From Paenibacillus sp. EZ-K15 (GTDB taxonomy: Bacteria; Bacillota; Bacilli; Paenibacillales; Paenibacillaceae), in assembly GCF_002573715.1 (NCBI RefSeq), contig NZ_PDHM01000028.1:124001-188000 (forward strand): a stretch of 64,000 bases of DNA, written 5' to 3'. The notes beneath the pieces are model-generated. The model was not told where the DNA came from. It did no database searches and saw nothing but the letters and a program-made list of their open reading frames with translations. Shown one piece after another: positions 36,167-45,038 of this stretch (its first letter is position 1; each line of letters opens with the position of its first letter). Both the position numbers and the translations under genes were made by a program.

Positions 36167-38467
36167 ATGAAATGGAATCACTTCAAGTCCAAGCTTCTGC
36201 TTAAATACACACTGTCCTACATCTCCATTTTCCTGATACCTCTTGTTATATTAACCATCATTATTTATCACAATGCCGTGAATACGCTCCGTTCCGAGAT
36301 CGAGCAGACCAATGTCAATCAATTGACCCAGGCTAAAACCGTCATCGATGAGCGCATGAAAGAATTGCAGGACATCGCCTTTCGCATCGCCTACGATGAG
36401 CAGCTGACCCGTTATTGGACTCACCATCCTTACTACAGCCGGGAATCCATCGGGGCCTTGGTCAAATACAAAGCCACCAGCTCCATTATTGATGAACTGT
36501 TCCTGTTCTTCCGCGGAGATAACAGCATTTATTCGTCACAGGGCTTTGAGAATCTGAATGTCTTCACCGACCGCTACAAATTCAACAGCTGGAATGAAAC
36601 GGAGATGGTCCGTGATTTAAACTCTGTCCCGATTCCGACCATGCGCCCGGCGGAGCAAGTGGTTCAGGGGACCAAAATCCAAAATTCCATGCTGGCATAC
36701 CTTGTGCCGATCGCACCTAACAATACGCCCGCCCACGGCACCGTCATGTACCTGATCCATGAGTCCAATCTGACCGGATTGATCGAATCCATCCTCAGCG
36801 ACTATCATGGAATGACATATATATTCGATAATTACGGGCAAGTGCTGGCCGCCAATCACCAAGGCGAAACCATTACCGAGCAGGAAGTCCACGCCCTGTT
36901 CGCGCTTGAGCCTGGAACGCACAGCCTTTCCTTGAACCAAGAGCCGCATTCGGTTGTATCCGTCAAATCCGATGCGGGCTGGACTTATGTCACCGCAATG
37001 CCAAGCAACCAATTTTTCAGCCGTATCGTTCATATTCGTACCTTCGTGATTCTGGTATTCTCCTTCGTCGTAGTGATGGGCACCATTCTTGCCATTATGC
37101 TGGCTCGCAGACAATACCATCCGATTTCAGACTTGATGGAGTTCATCCGCTTGAAGAATGACCCGGAAACGTCCACATCCAGCAACGAGCTGGAATGGAT
37201 CAAGAAAACGCTGCACGACTACAGCCAGCGCGTCGATCTTCAAGAGCCTTATGCGCGGAATCATATTCTTCTCATGCTGCTAAAGCATGGCCATACCGGT
37301 GAATTCCCTTCCGAGTTCACCGAGAAGCTGGGCATCCGCTTCAGCCAATCCCATTATTTTGTCGTGACCATGGGCTGGGAGTCGCACGCCCTGCCCATTG
37401 GCGACAATCCGGAGCGGCGGCCCGTCATGCAGTTAATGAACGATGTGGAGCTGCCGGCGTTTTCCGCCTATGCCTATGGAGTGGAGCTGCCACAGCCCGA
37501 TCAGCTGGCCCTCATTGTCGGATTTGATGCCGAAACCGGGCATGATGCGAGCCTTAACGCCCGTATGGAGCCGATCGCCCTGGCCCTGCAATCGATGGCG
37601 GGAGAGCACACGGGTGTCTCTCCTGCGATCGGGGTAGGCAACCGCTACAGCTATCCGGAGCAGCTGAATCAATCTTTCATTGAAGCATCAACCGCTTTGG
37701 AGGCTTCCATGCTGCACGGACAGGGCAGCAGCACCTTCTTTAACGCTCTTTCCGGTTCCGGCGCACAGGATTCATCCTTCTGGGTCCCTAAGGATGTGTT
37801 GCTGAAGCTGGTTCAAAGCTTGAAACAGGGCAGTTACGATGTAGCGGTTCAGATGGTATCCACCGCATTGAATAACCTGAAGACGGAAATGCCATCCGTA
37901 CCGCTGCTGCGCTGTATCTGCTTCGATATTCTGAATACCATGCTGAAGACCGCGTCCGAGCTTGGCATCCATCATGTGGTCAATCAGCTTCCACGGGTCA
38001 CTTCTTATGACTCGCTGGAGGATTTGGAGAAGAAGCTGGCAGGCCTTGCCGCGGAAATCTGCGCCCATGTCGAGGCGAAGAGCGAGACCGAAGAGAGCTC
38101 CCTGATGGACGAAATCGTTGCCTTTATCGATGCCAATTTTACGGACTATGACCTCAGCCTGGGCACGATCTCGTCTAAATTCTCCATCTCTTCATCATAT
38201 TTCAGCCGCTCCTTCAAGGAGAAGATCGGGATGAACTTTACCCAATACATCTGGCAGAAACGAATGGATGAGGTGATCCGGCTGCTGCTGCACACAACCG
38301 ATCCATTAAAGGACATCATCACCCGGGTCGGGTACCTGGACACGCCGAACTTCATCCGCAAATTCAAGAAAGAGACGGGGTACACGCCCGGCCAATACCG
38401 CAAAATGCACAGCAGCAACGGCGCTGCTGATTCGCCGGATGAGGATGACGAAGAGTACACCGGATAA
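36167..38467 (+). CDS. membrane-anchored AraC family regulator
   Basis: A 766-residue one-piece sensor-regulator common in Paenibacillus sugar loci. One membrane helix (about 12-34) and another (about 290-315) enclose a large extracellular sensor domain (35-289, Cache-like by position). A cytoplasmic linker and an AraC HTH pair follow at the C terminus (about 660-755; LSLGTISSKFSISSSYFSRSFKE and VGYLDTPNFIRKFKKETGYTPGQYRK). It is convergent with the glycosidase cluster and the only regulator there, so it probably controls the importer and glycosidases. GGGAGGTTGCAGAT precedes the ATG. A terminator at 38523 separates it from the cluster. Confidence 0.9.
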   Translation: MKWNHFKSKLLLKYTLSYISIFLIPLVILTIIIYHNAVNTLRSEIEQTNVNQLTQAKTVIDERMKELQDIAFRIAYDEQLTRYWTHHPYYSRESIGALVKYKATSSIIDELFLFFRGDNSIYSSQGFENLNVFTDRYKFNSWNETEMVRDLNSVPIPTMRPAEQVVQGTKIQNSMLAYLVPIAPNNTPAHGTVMYLIHESNLTGLIESILSDYHGMTYIFDNYGQVLAANHQGETITEQEVHALFALEPGTHSLSLNQEPHSVVSVKSDAGWTYVTAMPSNQFFSRIVHIRTFVILVFSFVVVMGTILAIMLARRQYHPISDLMEFIRLKNDPETSTSSNELEWIKKTLHDYSQRVDLQEPYARNHILLMLLKHGHTGEFPSEFTEKLGIRFSQSHYFVVTMGWESHALPIGDNPERRPVMQLMNDVELPAFSAYAYGVELPQPDQLALIVGFDAETGHDASLNARMEPIALALQSMAGEHTGVSPAIGVGNRYSYPEQLNQSFIEASTALEASMLHGQGSSTFFNALSGSGAQDSSFWVPKDVLLKLVQSLKQGSYDVAVQMVSTALNNLKTEMPSVPLLRCICFDILNTMLKTASELGIHHVVNQLPRVTSYDSLEDLEKKLAGLAAEICAHVEAKSETEESSLMDEIVAFIDANFTDYDLSLGTISSKFSISSSYFSRSFKEKIGMNFTQYIWQKRMDEVIRLLLHTTDPLKDIITRVGYLDTPNFIRKFKKETGYTPGQYRKMHSSNGAADSPDEDDEEYTG

Positions 38468-38522
38468 CGAATTCGGATGTGGCGAAGAATAGTGAGTCGG
38501 TAGCGGTTTTGCCGCAAAATAG

Positions 38523-38559
38523 AAACCTCCCCTGAACCGTACCGTTCAGGGGAGGTTTT
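38523..38559. terminator. bidirectional terminator
   Basis: A 15-base perfect stem (AAACCTCCCCTGAAC / GTTCAGGGGAGGTTT) with a short loop. It separates the convergent AraC gene and the GH18 end of the glycosidase cluster. Confidence 0.9.
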
Positions 38560-38613
38560 CGTATGTTTTAAACTCATCCGAGTTATCAGATCCACCGCGA
38601 CCGCCAGCTGTTC

Positions 38614-39660
38614 CTATTTCCCGGCCGGGATGCTTTGAAGTCCTTGATGCATAGCGCCCAGCAGGCGATGGGTCGGGTCGCATCCATATTCCCAGAACAT
38701 GATCCCGGCCAAGCCTTGTTCCTTCACATAATTGCATTTGCACTGAATCGATTCCTCATCGTCATAAGAAATCAAGCTGGAGCCGTTAAAAAGGTACGGC
38801 GCGCAGGCTTCCTCGTCCCAATAACGAATGTAGCCGTTCTTGTTGATGTACTCCGCAGCCAGCTCGGCAAAGGCCGGACCATAGCCGCCTGTACTGCCAG
38901 CCATTTGGTGAAGGCCATGGTTTCGATTCGGCACCTCGTTCCATACACGGGAGTAGAATGCGGCACCGATGACAATCTTCTCCTTCGGGACGCCGGCGCG
39001 AACAAACAGGTTCACGGAAGCATCCGTGCTGATTCGGAACAGATCTCCGGTTGACGTGTACAGATTCGTATGATGTCCGGTCAGGACCTGAAACCCGCCT
39101 CGCATATCATAGGTCATCAACTGGACAAAATCCAGGTACTGCTGTACCTCGGCCATCTCCGTGCCGTCTACATAGTACTGGTCAGCCCCTGCCGCAATCG
39201 TGAGCAGGTAATGCCGGCCATCCCGGGAGCCCTTAGCATCCAGCGCCTCCCGGATCGTCTTGAGCAGCAGGGTGAAATTCCGTTTATCATCCGGACTCGA
39301 CCCTATGTCGGCCTCACCGTAACATGGATACTCCCAGTCCAGATCGATACCGTCAAAAGGGTATTCCTCCAGCACCCGTATGGCGGATGCAGCCATGCGG
39401 TCCCTTCCGTCTTCGGTTGAGGCGGCTTCAGAGAAACCACCAGCGCTCCAGCCGCCAACAGACAGAAGTACCGTAAGAGTCGGGTGATCCCGCTTGATGT
39501 TCCGGACCACCTCGCCATTCTTCAAATGCTCGGTGGTGATCTCATCATTCTTGACATGACCGAAGGCTACGTTCAGATGCGTTAATTTCAGCAGATCCTC
39601 ATGCGTCATGTCGGGAAGAACCGAATCGACGGCGTAACCCGCTACAATATACTTCGTCAT
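38614..39660 (-). CDS. GH18 glycoside hydrolase, cytoplasmic
   Basis: A 348-residue GH18 protein. Substrate-strand SVGGWSAGGFSEAA and the catalytic motif DGIDLDWEYP (DxxDxDxE intact, Glu as acid) are present. LMTYDMRGGFQ and GIMFWEYGCDPTHRLL complete the barrel. There is no signal peptide, so it acts inside the cell on imported sugars. GH18 enzymes of this size include chitinases and endo-beta-N-acetylglucosaminidases; which one applies is not clear. A close paralogue lies at 50542 on the other strand. It is the last gene of the fucosidase cluster. Confidence 0.9.
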   Translation of the reverse strand: MTKYIVAGYAVDSVLPDMTHEDLLKLTHLNVAFGHVKNDEITTEHLKNGEVVRNIKRDHPTLTVLLSVGGWSAGGFSEAASTEDGRDRMAASAIRVLEEYPFDGIDLDWEYPCYGEADIGSSPDDKRNFTLLLKTIREALDAKGSRDGRHYLLTIAAGADQYYVDGTEMAEVQQYLDFVQLMTYDMRGGFQVLTGHHTNLYTSTGDLFRISTDASVNLFVRAGVPKEKIVIGAAFYSRVWNEVPNRNHGLHQMAGSTGGYGPAFAELAAEYINKNGYIRYWDEEACAPYLFNGSSLISYDDEESIQCKCNYVKEQGLAGIMFWEYGCDPTHRLLGAMHQGLQSIPAGK

Positions 39661-39681
39661 TACTCTTCACTCCGATCCCTT

Positions 39682-42300
39682 CTAGGGTTGTAATATCGCG
39701 GTTGCAATCTGCAGGGCTTCCTTCCCGGTGCCGATCTTGTACCCAGAAGCCGCATAACGGATTTGATCCTGACGATCCAGGACGAACAGATGAGGATAAC
39801 CGGCTTCATGGGCTGCAGGATTCGGGATGAAACCCGACAAGGAAGCATAACTGGAATCCCGTACAAAAATGGTGCGGGCCGGCAGCTTCGGATAGCTTGC
39901 CGGATCAAAGGAAGCTGTCCATTCCGCATCCCCGATCACCAGCACAATCGGCAAGTCCAGCTTATCCAGCGGCTCGGCCAACTCGCTGAGCTCGCGGAGC
40001 AGATGCTTGGTCGGCTCCCGCTCCGGTTCGATCCAGGCAGCGATAGCGCCCTCGGTTCCCAGAAGATCCTTAAGAACGACTTCCGTTCCGTCTAATCGGG
40101 TAAGCGTACTGCCTGGCGCCAGTTTGCCCAGCACCGGAATGTCGACCGACGTCTCACGATAGGTCAGCGCCACGCGCGCGGTGTCTCCGGCACGCACGGT
40201 AAAGTATGTGAAGCGTACTCTTACTGTTCCATCTTTCAACCGGATGCCCGATGTCAGGCGGTACGAACCCGGTTCAACCTCATACGGCTCGTCGTAAACA
40301 TCGGTGCTGCCATAAGGATACACCAGCGTTTTGTATACGCCGTCTTCCAAGCGGGCGAAGGTAAAGTTCTCGGCATAGGATGCGGCCGGGGTATCCTGCG
40401 AGCCTTTGGAATCCCTGAGAAGTTGCAGCATCCCCCAACTTGAGCTCTCTTGATTCCGAGAGGAGTCCTGACGGAACACCGCATCTTCCCAGCCTCCCTC
40501 ATTTAAGTACTGCGGCTTCTGCTCGCTAGGATGCAGTCGGGCGGGAATCCCCAGACTGCGGCATACAGCCACAAACAGAATGTCCAGCGACTGCTCGTCT
40601 CCCTTCATGAGACTGTACGTACCTGCCGGATTTCCCTTACCCTTCAGGTTGGGAAGGTCCTCAGCATAGGCATAGCCCTGCTTTAAACGCTCGGCAAGTG
40701 CAGAAGGATCCTTTCTGAATGCCGTAGTTTCCGCAGCCGTAAAGGCCTCACCGAATAGACATCGATACGGAACCAGCATTTCATAAGAAACCCGCGGGCA
40801 CAGGATGTACTTCACGAAGGTATCCTCATCCCACTGTCCACGCTGCGAGAGCGCACCCATCAGATGATCATCCAGCGTTTGCCGGAAGGTATCAATCAAA
40901 TCCTTTTCGTTAAGCGATTCCAGCAGCCGCAGCGGCCACTCGCCGTAATCGCCAGAATGCCCCTCCAAGAACGCTGCGATTTCCTTGCTGTTTCCTCTGG
41001 CTTTTTGAAGGACGTCCCACACCCGCTCCGGAGGCAGTCCTGATGACTGGGCCAGTGCCAATGCCTCTTCTTCGCTCAGGAATGTCCCCTCATATTCGGT
41101 CCGGACCTTCGTTCCTTCCTCCAGACGGCGGTTATGAGCCTGGGTCTTCTCTTCGGATAACGCCGGCGCGGCGTCCCCTTCTCCTTCCGGTGGAGGAACC
41201 ATATCGAAATCTACGATCCCTGACGACTGTTCGGATGAATCAAGCACAAGCTCGATATGTTCGCCGTCTTGGGCCTTAAACAGAACTTCACTCCACTTGC
41301 CGCCGCTGACCGCACGAACCAAGAGGTCGCCATAACCGGTCTTAAAGGAAGCCTCTCCTTGCTCATCAGTCTTGATTTCGGCAATCGGATAAAATTCAGC
41401 CATATTATACAGCTCAAATCGAACGCTTGCGCCGGATACGGGCGCTCCCTGCCGATCCTTCACACTCACGTAGAGAATGCGAGCCGGTGCATAGTTCTCC
41501 AACAAATTAATCTCTGTAAAACCCTTCTCATTGAGGGTAATATCCTCCGGTCCAGGATAATCGGCAAAAATTCGTGTATTGATCAGCATCGCTCTGCGGG
41601 CTGGCGGACTGAACCAGCCTTGATTCAGGCGGGCTTCCGGTTCGCATGCCCCGATGTAATACCACTGGCCGTCCGCCCATGCTTCCACCCAGGCATGGTT
41701 GCTGTCGCAATGCGCCCAGCGCGGCGTATAGACCTGACGTGCGGGGATGCCAATGCTTCGAAGAGCGGCCACCGCCAGCGTGGACTCCTCGCCGCAGCGT
41801 CCGCGTGCGTTCCGAATCATCGTCAGCGGCGAAATCGTCCGCAGATCGCTGCCGATGTAGGTCGCCTTCTCATGACACCAATAATTGGTCTCCAGAATGG
41901 CCTCCGCCATCGATAGCTTCGCTGTCCGTTCAGCCAATTCGTTGTAGAGAATACCGCGGAAATCCTCAATATTCTCCGTATTGACCCGGTAAGGAAGCAC
42001 AAAATGCAGAAACAAATGATCCGGCACACGCTCGCCCCAAGGCACGCGTTTACGGATGTCCAGGGCTTGACGCACATGATTCAAGAACAATTCTCCATCA
42101 TAATCGGCCATGTCGTTTACGGGCATGTAGGCAAACAAATATTTCAGGGCCCACGTCTCTTCTTCAGTCAGTTCCTGCTCCAAAACATATAACAGCTTAT
42201 CTTTTCGCGCTTCCGCAAAGATGATCTTCTCCTGAAACTTTTGCTCGATCCGCTCCCGTGTCTGCGAATCCAGCGAGAACATCGCGGTTTGGCTGGTCAT
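39682..42300 (-). CDS. multidomain transglutaminase-like protein with Ig-like, second TG-like and thioredoxin-like parts
   Basis: A protein of 872 residues counted from ATG 42300 (GGAGGGAGTG upstream). An ATG at 42321 in the same frame would overlap the CBM9 gene by 13 bases. Numbering from 42321: a transglutaminase-like core at about 140-235 has Cys176 (GRCGEES) and His209 (SNHAWVEAW). The usual Asp position reads GACEPE. Then come an Ig-like segment (280-360), a second transglutaminase-like segment at about 500-615 without the Cys (KGDEQS, SLGIPARLH), and a C-terminal thioredoxin-like domain without a CxxC pair (about 740-879). There is no signal peptide, so it is cytoplasmic. Role unknown; peptide or amide cleavage of a glycoconjugate is one idea. 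Confidence 0.8.
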   Translation of the reverse strand: MTSQTAMFSLDSQTRERIEQKFQEKIIFAEARKDKLLYVLEQELTEEETWALKYLFAYMPVNDMADYDGELFLNHVRQALDIRKRVPWGERVPDHLFLHFVLPYRVNTENIEDFRGILYNELAERTAKLSMAEAILETNYWCHEKATYIGSDLRTISPLTMIRNARGRCGEESTLAVAALRSIGIPARQVYTPRWAHCDSNHAWVEAWADGQWYYIGACEPEARLNQGWFSPPARRAMLINTRIFADYPGPEDITLNEKGFTEINLLENYAPARILYVSVKDRQGAPVSGASVRFELYNMAEFYPIAEIKTDEQGEASFKTGYGDLLVRAVSGGKWSEVLFKAQDGEHIELVLDSSEQSSGIVDFDMVPPPEGEGDAAPALSEEKTQAHNRRLEEGTKVRTEYEGTFLSEEEALALAQSSGLPPERVWDVLQKARGNSKEIAAFLEGHSGDYGEWPLRLLESLNEKDLIDTFRQTLDDHLMGALSQRGQWDEDTFVKYILCPRVSYEMLVPYRCLFGEAFTAAETTAFRKDPSALAERLKQGYAYAEDLPNLKGKGNPAGTYSLMKGDEQSLDILFVAVCRSLGIPARLHPSEQKPQYLNEGGWEDAVFRQDSSRNQESSSWGMLQLLRDSKGSQDTPAASYAENFTFARLEDGVYKTLVYPYGSTDVYDEPYEVEPGSYRLTSGIRLKDGTVRVRFTYFTVRAGDTARVALTYRETSVDIPVLGKLAPGSTLTRLDGTEVVLKDLLGTEGAIAAWIEPEREPTKHLLRELSELAEPLDKLDLPIVLVIGDAEWTASFDPASYPKLPARTIFVRDSSYASLSGFIPNPAAHEAGYPHLFVLDRQDQIRYAASGYKIGTGKEALQIATAILQP

Positions 42301-42308
42301 CCTAGCGT

Positions 42309-43331
42309 TCACTCCCTCCATAGCTTTCCGTCTTCCCGAATGCAGATTAGAGCCGTGCCGTCCGATGAAGGCGCGCTAATCTGGAACAGGCTGCGAGTCG
42401 TTTCAATCACAGGCTGGATGCTCCAAGCATCCTCGCCCATGAGCTGCTTCGTGTCCTGCGTAAATTCACCATGGGCTTCATAGTAATTACGCTGCCGGTA
42501 ATAGAGTCTGCGCAGCTCCCATTTGATCCGTTCGTCTTCCGGAAGCGTAAATGGCTGTTGCTCCTCGCCATCGGCGAACACAACGTAACCCCACAGCTCC
42601 GGGTAATGCATATTGATGATGCCCATAGGCGACCATACCCAATTGTCCTCCGGATAAGGCTTGCCTGTCTCCGGATTCAGCACCTTACGGTACTCGCCGT
42701 CTTGTACCTCGGTCTGCCATTCCACGCGCGAGAAGTTGACTCGCCAGAACTCACCCGGCGCAGGGCGGCGGCCACCTTCGGCACATTCCTTGAGACTGGT
42801 CCAAGGAATCGCCACCTCCACGCTCCATTTCCGGTTGTCGGCGCCAGGACGGTTCAGCTCCCCATCGATAAATACCGCTGTCTTAAGACCGCTGATATCC
42901 CAGCCGTTGACCGGAGGTCCGCCATCTCGGTACGGTTTCACGAGCAGCAAGTCCCACACCGTGTTCAAGGCATTGATTTCGAATTCATAATATTGATGGC
43001 TGTCTCCGTCCGGATCAATGAATATTTCAAAGTCATTATCATAGAAAATAACCGAATCGCGTTCCGTCAATGTCGCCCATATCTGATCCTCGATCAGCTC
43101 GGCGGCAAAATAAAAATAATCGTCGTCCCACAGCATTTTAGCCCGGGTCCGTTTCCCCGGCTTCGGACGAAGATCCCCTTCGATATCAACGAAATCGTCG
43201 GTCCACTCCGCCGCATCCCAGAATGCCTTATCCACGCGGCCATCCAGCACGAGCGGCTGCCCCGCACGCTTGCATAAATAATGCTTAGGAGCATACTCAA
43301 TCCTCGGCTCCGGCACTCCACTTCTGTTCAT
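42309..43331 (-). CDS. carbohydrate-binding family 9-like protein
   Basis: A 340-residue protein. About 25-240 is CBM9-like (LDGRVDKAFWDAAEW, KMLWDDDYFYFAAEL, YEFEINALNTVWDLLL, WSVEVAIPWTSL). The C-terminal 90 residues (about 250-340) are charged and not recognised. It has no signal peptide, unusual because CBM9 modules normally belong to secreted enzymes. GGAGAG precedes ATG 43331. It ends just before the transglutaminase-like gene, and the two were probably acquired together. It may hold the glycan for its neighbours. Confidence 0.8.
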   Translation of the reverse strand: MNRSGVPEPRIEYAPKHYLCKRAGQPLVLDGRVDKAFWDAAEWTDDFVDIEGDLRPKPGKRTRAKMLWDDDYFYFAAELIEDQIWATLTERDSVIFYDNDFEIFIDPDGDSHQYYEFEINALNTVWDLLLVKPYRDGGPPVNGWDISGLKTAVFIDGELNRPGADNRKWSVEVAIPWTSLKECAEGGRRPAPGEFWRVNFSRVEWQTEVQDGEYRKVLNPETGKPYPEDNWVWSPMGIINMHYPELWGYVVFADGEEQQPFTLPEDERIKWELRRLYYRQRNYYEAHGEFTQDTKQLMGEDAWSIQPVIETTRSLFQISAPSSDGTALICIREDGKLWRE

Positions 43332-43394
43332 GTCATTCTCTCCGCTTCATGAGGGAGGCTAAGCACTGATCAAGCGCGTCCGTCCCCGTGATGG

Positions 43395-44681
43395 TTAGTT
43401 ATGCGTGACAACAGCTCCCGAGCCGCCGTACATCTCCAGCTCCTCGTCAAACTCCAGCTTAAGAACCGTCACCTGTTCATGCGCGTCTTCAGGAGTCATC
43501 TTGATCCACGTCGTCCCCGGGATGTTGAACCAAGGCACGCCCCCATGAATCTCGTGCGTAAGCTCCTTGCCCGAATGCAGCACGGTAATTTTCTTGATCG
43601 GGTTGCACAGCCCCTTAATGCACACATTCTCTTTCGGAGCGTCATAAACAAACAGGTACAGTGTCTTTCTGTCCTCGGAAATCGTGCTTCCCCCCAGATA
43701 ATAGCGGGTCATAATGCCCTCACCCGTTCCGAATACAGCTTCCTCATGGGTACGGATCCACGCACCCAGCCCAAGTAAGATGTCCTCCTGCCTTGGATCG
43801 ATGGTGCCGTCTTCGCGCGGACCGATATCCAGCAGCATATTGCCGCCCATCGAGATGCAGTCGCAGAACATCCGAATGATCTGGTTCAAGGATTTGTATT
43901 TATGATCGGTCGGCACGTAGCCCCACGAGCTGTTGATCGTTGTGCAGAATTCCCAAGGTCCCTCCGGTCTCGTGATCGGAATGCCCTGCTCCGGCGTTTT
44001 ATAATCACCGTGGCCCTGCAGCCGTGAGTTGATGATGATATCCGGATTGAAGGATTGCAGGTAATGCTTGAACTCCGGCAGATTCCACTGCTCGGCGCTG
44101 CGTTCCCAATCGCCATCGAACCACAGCAGATCCACTTTCCCGTAATTCGTCAGGATCTCCCGCAGCTGGTTGTTATTAAACTCCAAAAATTTCTGCCATT
44201 TCTCCTGATCCTGAACACCGTCCACGGGACTGGTGTGCGGGTTGACGCTGCTGAGATCCTCCGGCACCTTGCCTCCTTCGAACACGCTCGGATAATCCGG
44301 ATGCGACCAATCAATCAGAGAGAAGTACATGCCCAGGTGAATCCCCTTCTCCCTGATCGCTTCGGCATACTCCCGCACGATGTCTCGATTGGCCGGTGTC
44401 CGCTTGACCACGTTGAGATCGCTGTACTGCGTATCCCACAGCGCAACGCCATCATGGTGCTTTGTTGTCAGCACGGCATACCGGGCACCGGATTTCTCGA
44501 TCAAATCCGCCCATTTCTCCGCATTGAATTTCGATGCCGTAAAACCGTCTAGCTGCTTCATGTAGTCGTCGTAAGTGATCCTCCCATTGTAGAAGGACCA
44601 GGATTCCGAGACTCCGTCCACGGCATAAATGCCATAGTGAATGAAGATGCCCAGCTTGGCTTCTTCGAACCATTTCTGCAT
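43395..44681 (-). CDS. alpha-L-fucosidase, GH29 (copy 1)
   Basis: A GH29 fucosidase of 428 residues. The active-site segments are FIHYGIYAV, TTKHHDGVALWDT and the nucleophile Asp189 in LLWFDGDW. The frame is open to 44789, but AGAGGTGTG before ATG 44681 sets the start. There is no signal peptide, so it acts in the cytoplasm. It removes terminal alpha-L-fucose from imported oligosaccharides; linkage cannot be told. A MITE-like element lies between it and copy 2. Confidence 0.9.
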   Translation of the reverse strand: MQKWFEEAKLGIFIHYGIYAVDGVSESWSFYNGRITYDDYMKQLDGFTASKFNAEKWADLIEKSGARYAVLTTKHHDGVALWDTQYSDLNVVKRTPANRDIVREYAEAIREKGIHLGMYFSLIDWSHPDYPSVFEGGKVPEDLSSVNPHTSPVDGVQDQEKWQKFLEFNNNQLREILTNYGKVDLLWFDGDWERSAEQWNLPEFKHYLQSFNPDIIINSRLQGHGDYKTPEQGIPITRPEGPWEFCTTINSSWGYVPTDHKYKSLNQIIRMFCDCISMGGNMLLDIGPREDGTIDPRQEDILLGLGAWIRTHEEAVFGTGEGIMTRYYLGGSTISEDRKTLYLFVYDAPKENVCIKGLCNPIKKITVLHSGKELTHEIHGGVPWFNIPGTTWIKMTPEDAHEQVTVLKLEFDEELEMYGGSGAVVTHN

Positions 44682-44736
44682 ATTTGTCCACACCTCTTCT
44701 TGAAGTCCTTGTAAGTGAAAAATACGTTTATGAGGT

Positions 44737-45016
44737 TGTTCAAAAAGTCCGCTTTTGATCACGAAGCGAATCAGGAAGCAATTCGGCATCGAATCTTGAA
44801 TTCAGCCGGGCCTAAGCAGATGCTTCCGAAGTATGTTTCCTGCGGAAACATTTCAGGTGCTCACGTACCCAAAACAGCAGATGCTTTCGAAGGCGTTTTC
44901 TGCGAAAACGTGTAGCTCCGCTCTTGACGTCCCTAGCTTCATCTAACCTAAAGCGTTTTGAAAAAACGCACTTCGGAAGCATAAGCTTCGGTGCTGAAAA
45001 TCGACCTTTTTGAACA
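44737..45016. repeat. MITE-like repeat, 280 bp
   Basis: The 11-base terminal inverted repeats TGTTCAAAAAG / CTTTTTGAACA bound the element. Inside are several hairpins: ATGTTTCCTGCGGAAACAT (44833-44851), CGTTTTCTGCGAAAACG (44894-44910) and GCGTTTTGAAAAAACGC (44953-44969). Two partly repeated stretches begin GCAGATGCTT-x-CGAAG at 44816 and 44877. There is no convincing ORF. It resembles repeats I recall as common in Paenibacillus genomes, but this could not be checked. It separates the two fucosidase genes. Confidence 0.8.
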
Positions 45017-45038
45017 CGCACTTTATATAACCCGCCTC

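Noticed and set aside
44816-44910. CRISPR-like repeats in the 280-bp element
   Set aside because: Only two related stretches with hairpins, no regular spacers and no cas genes nearby.
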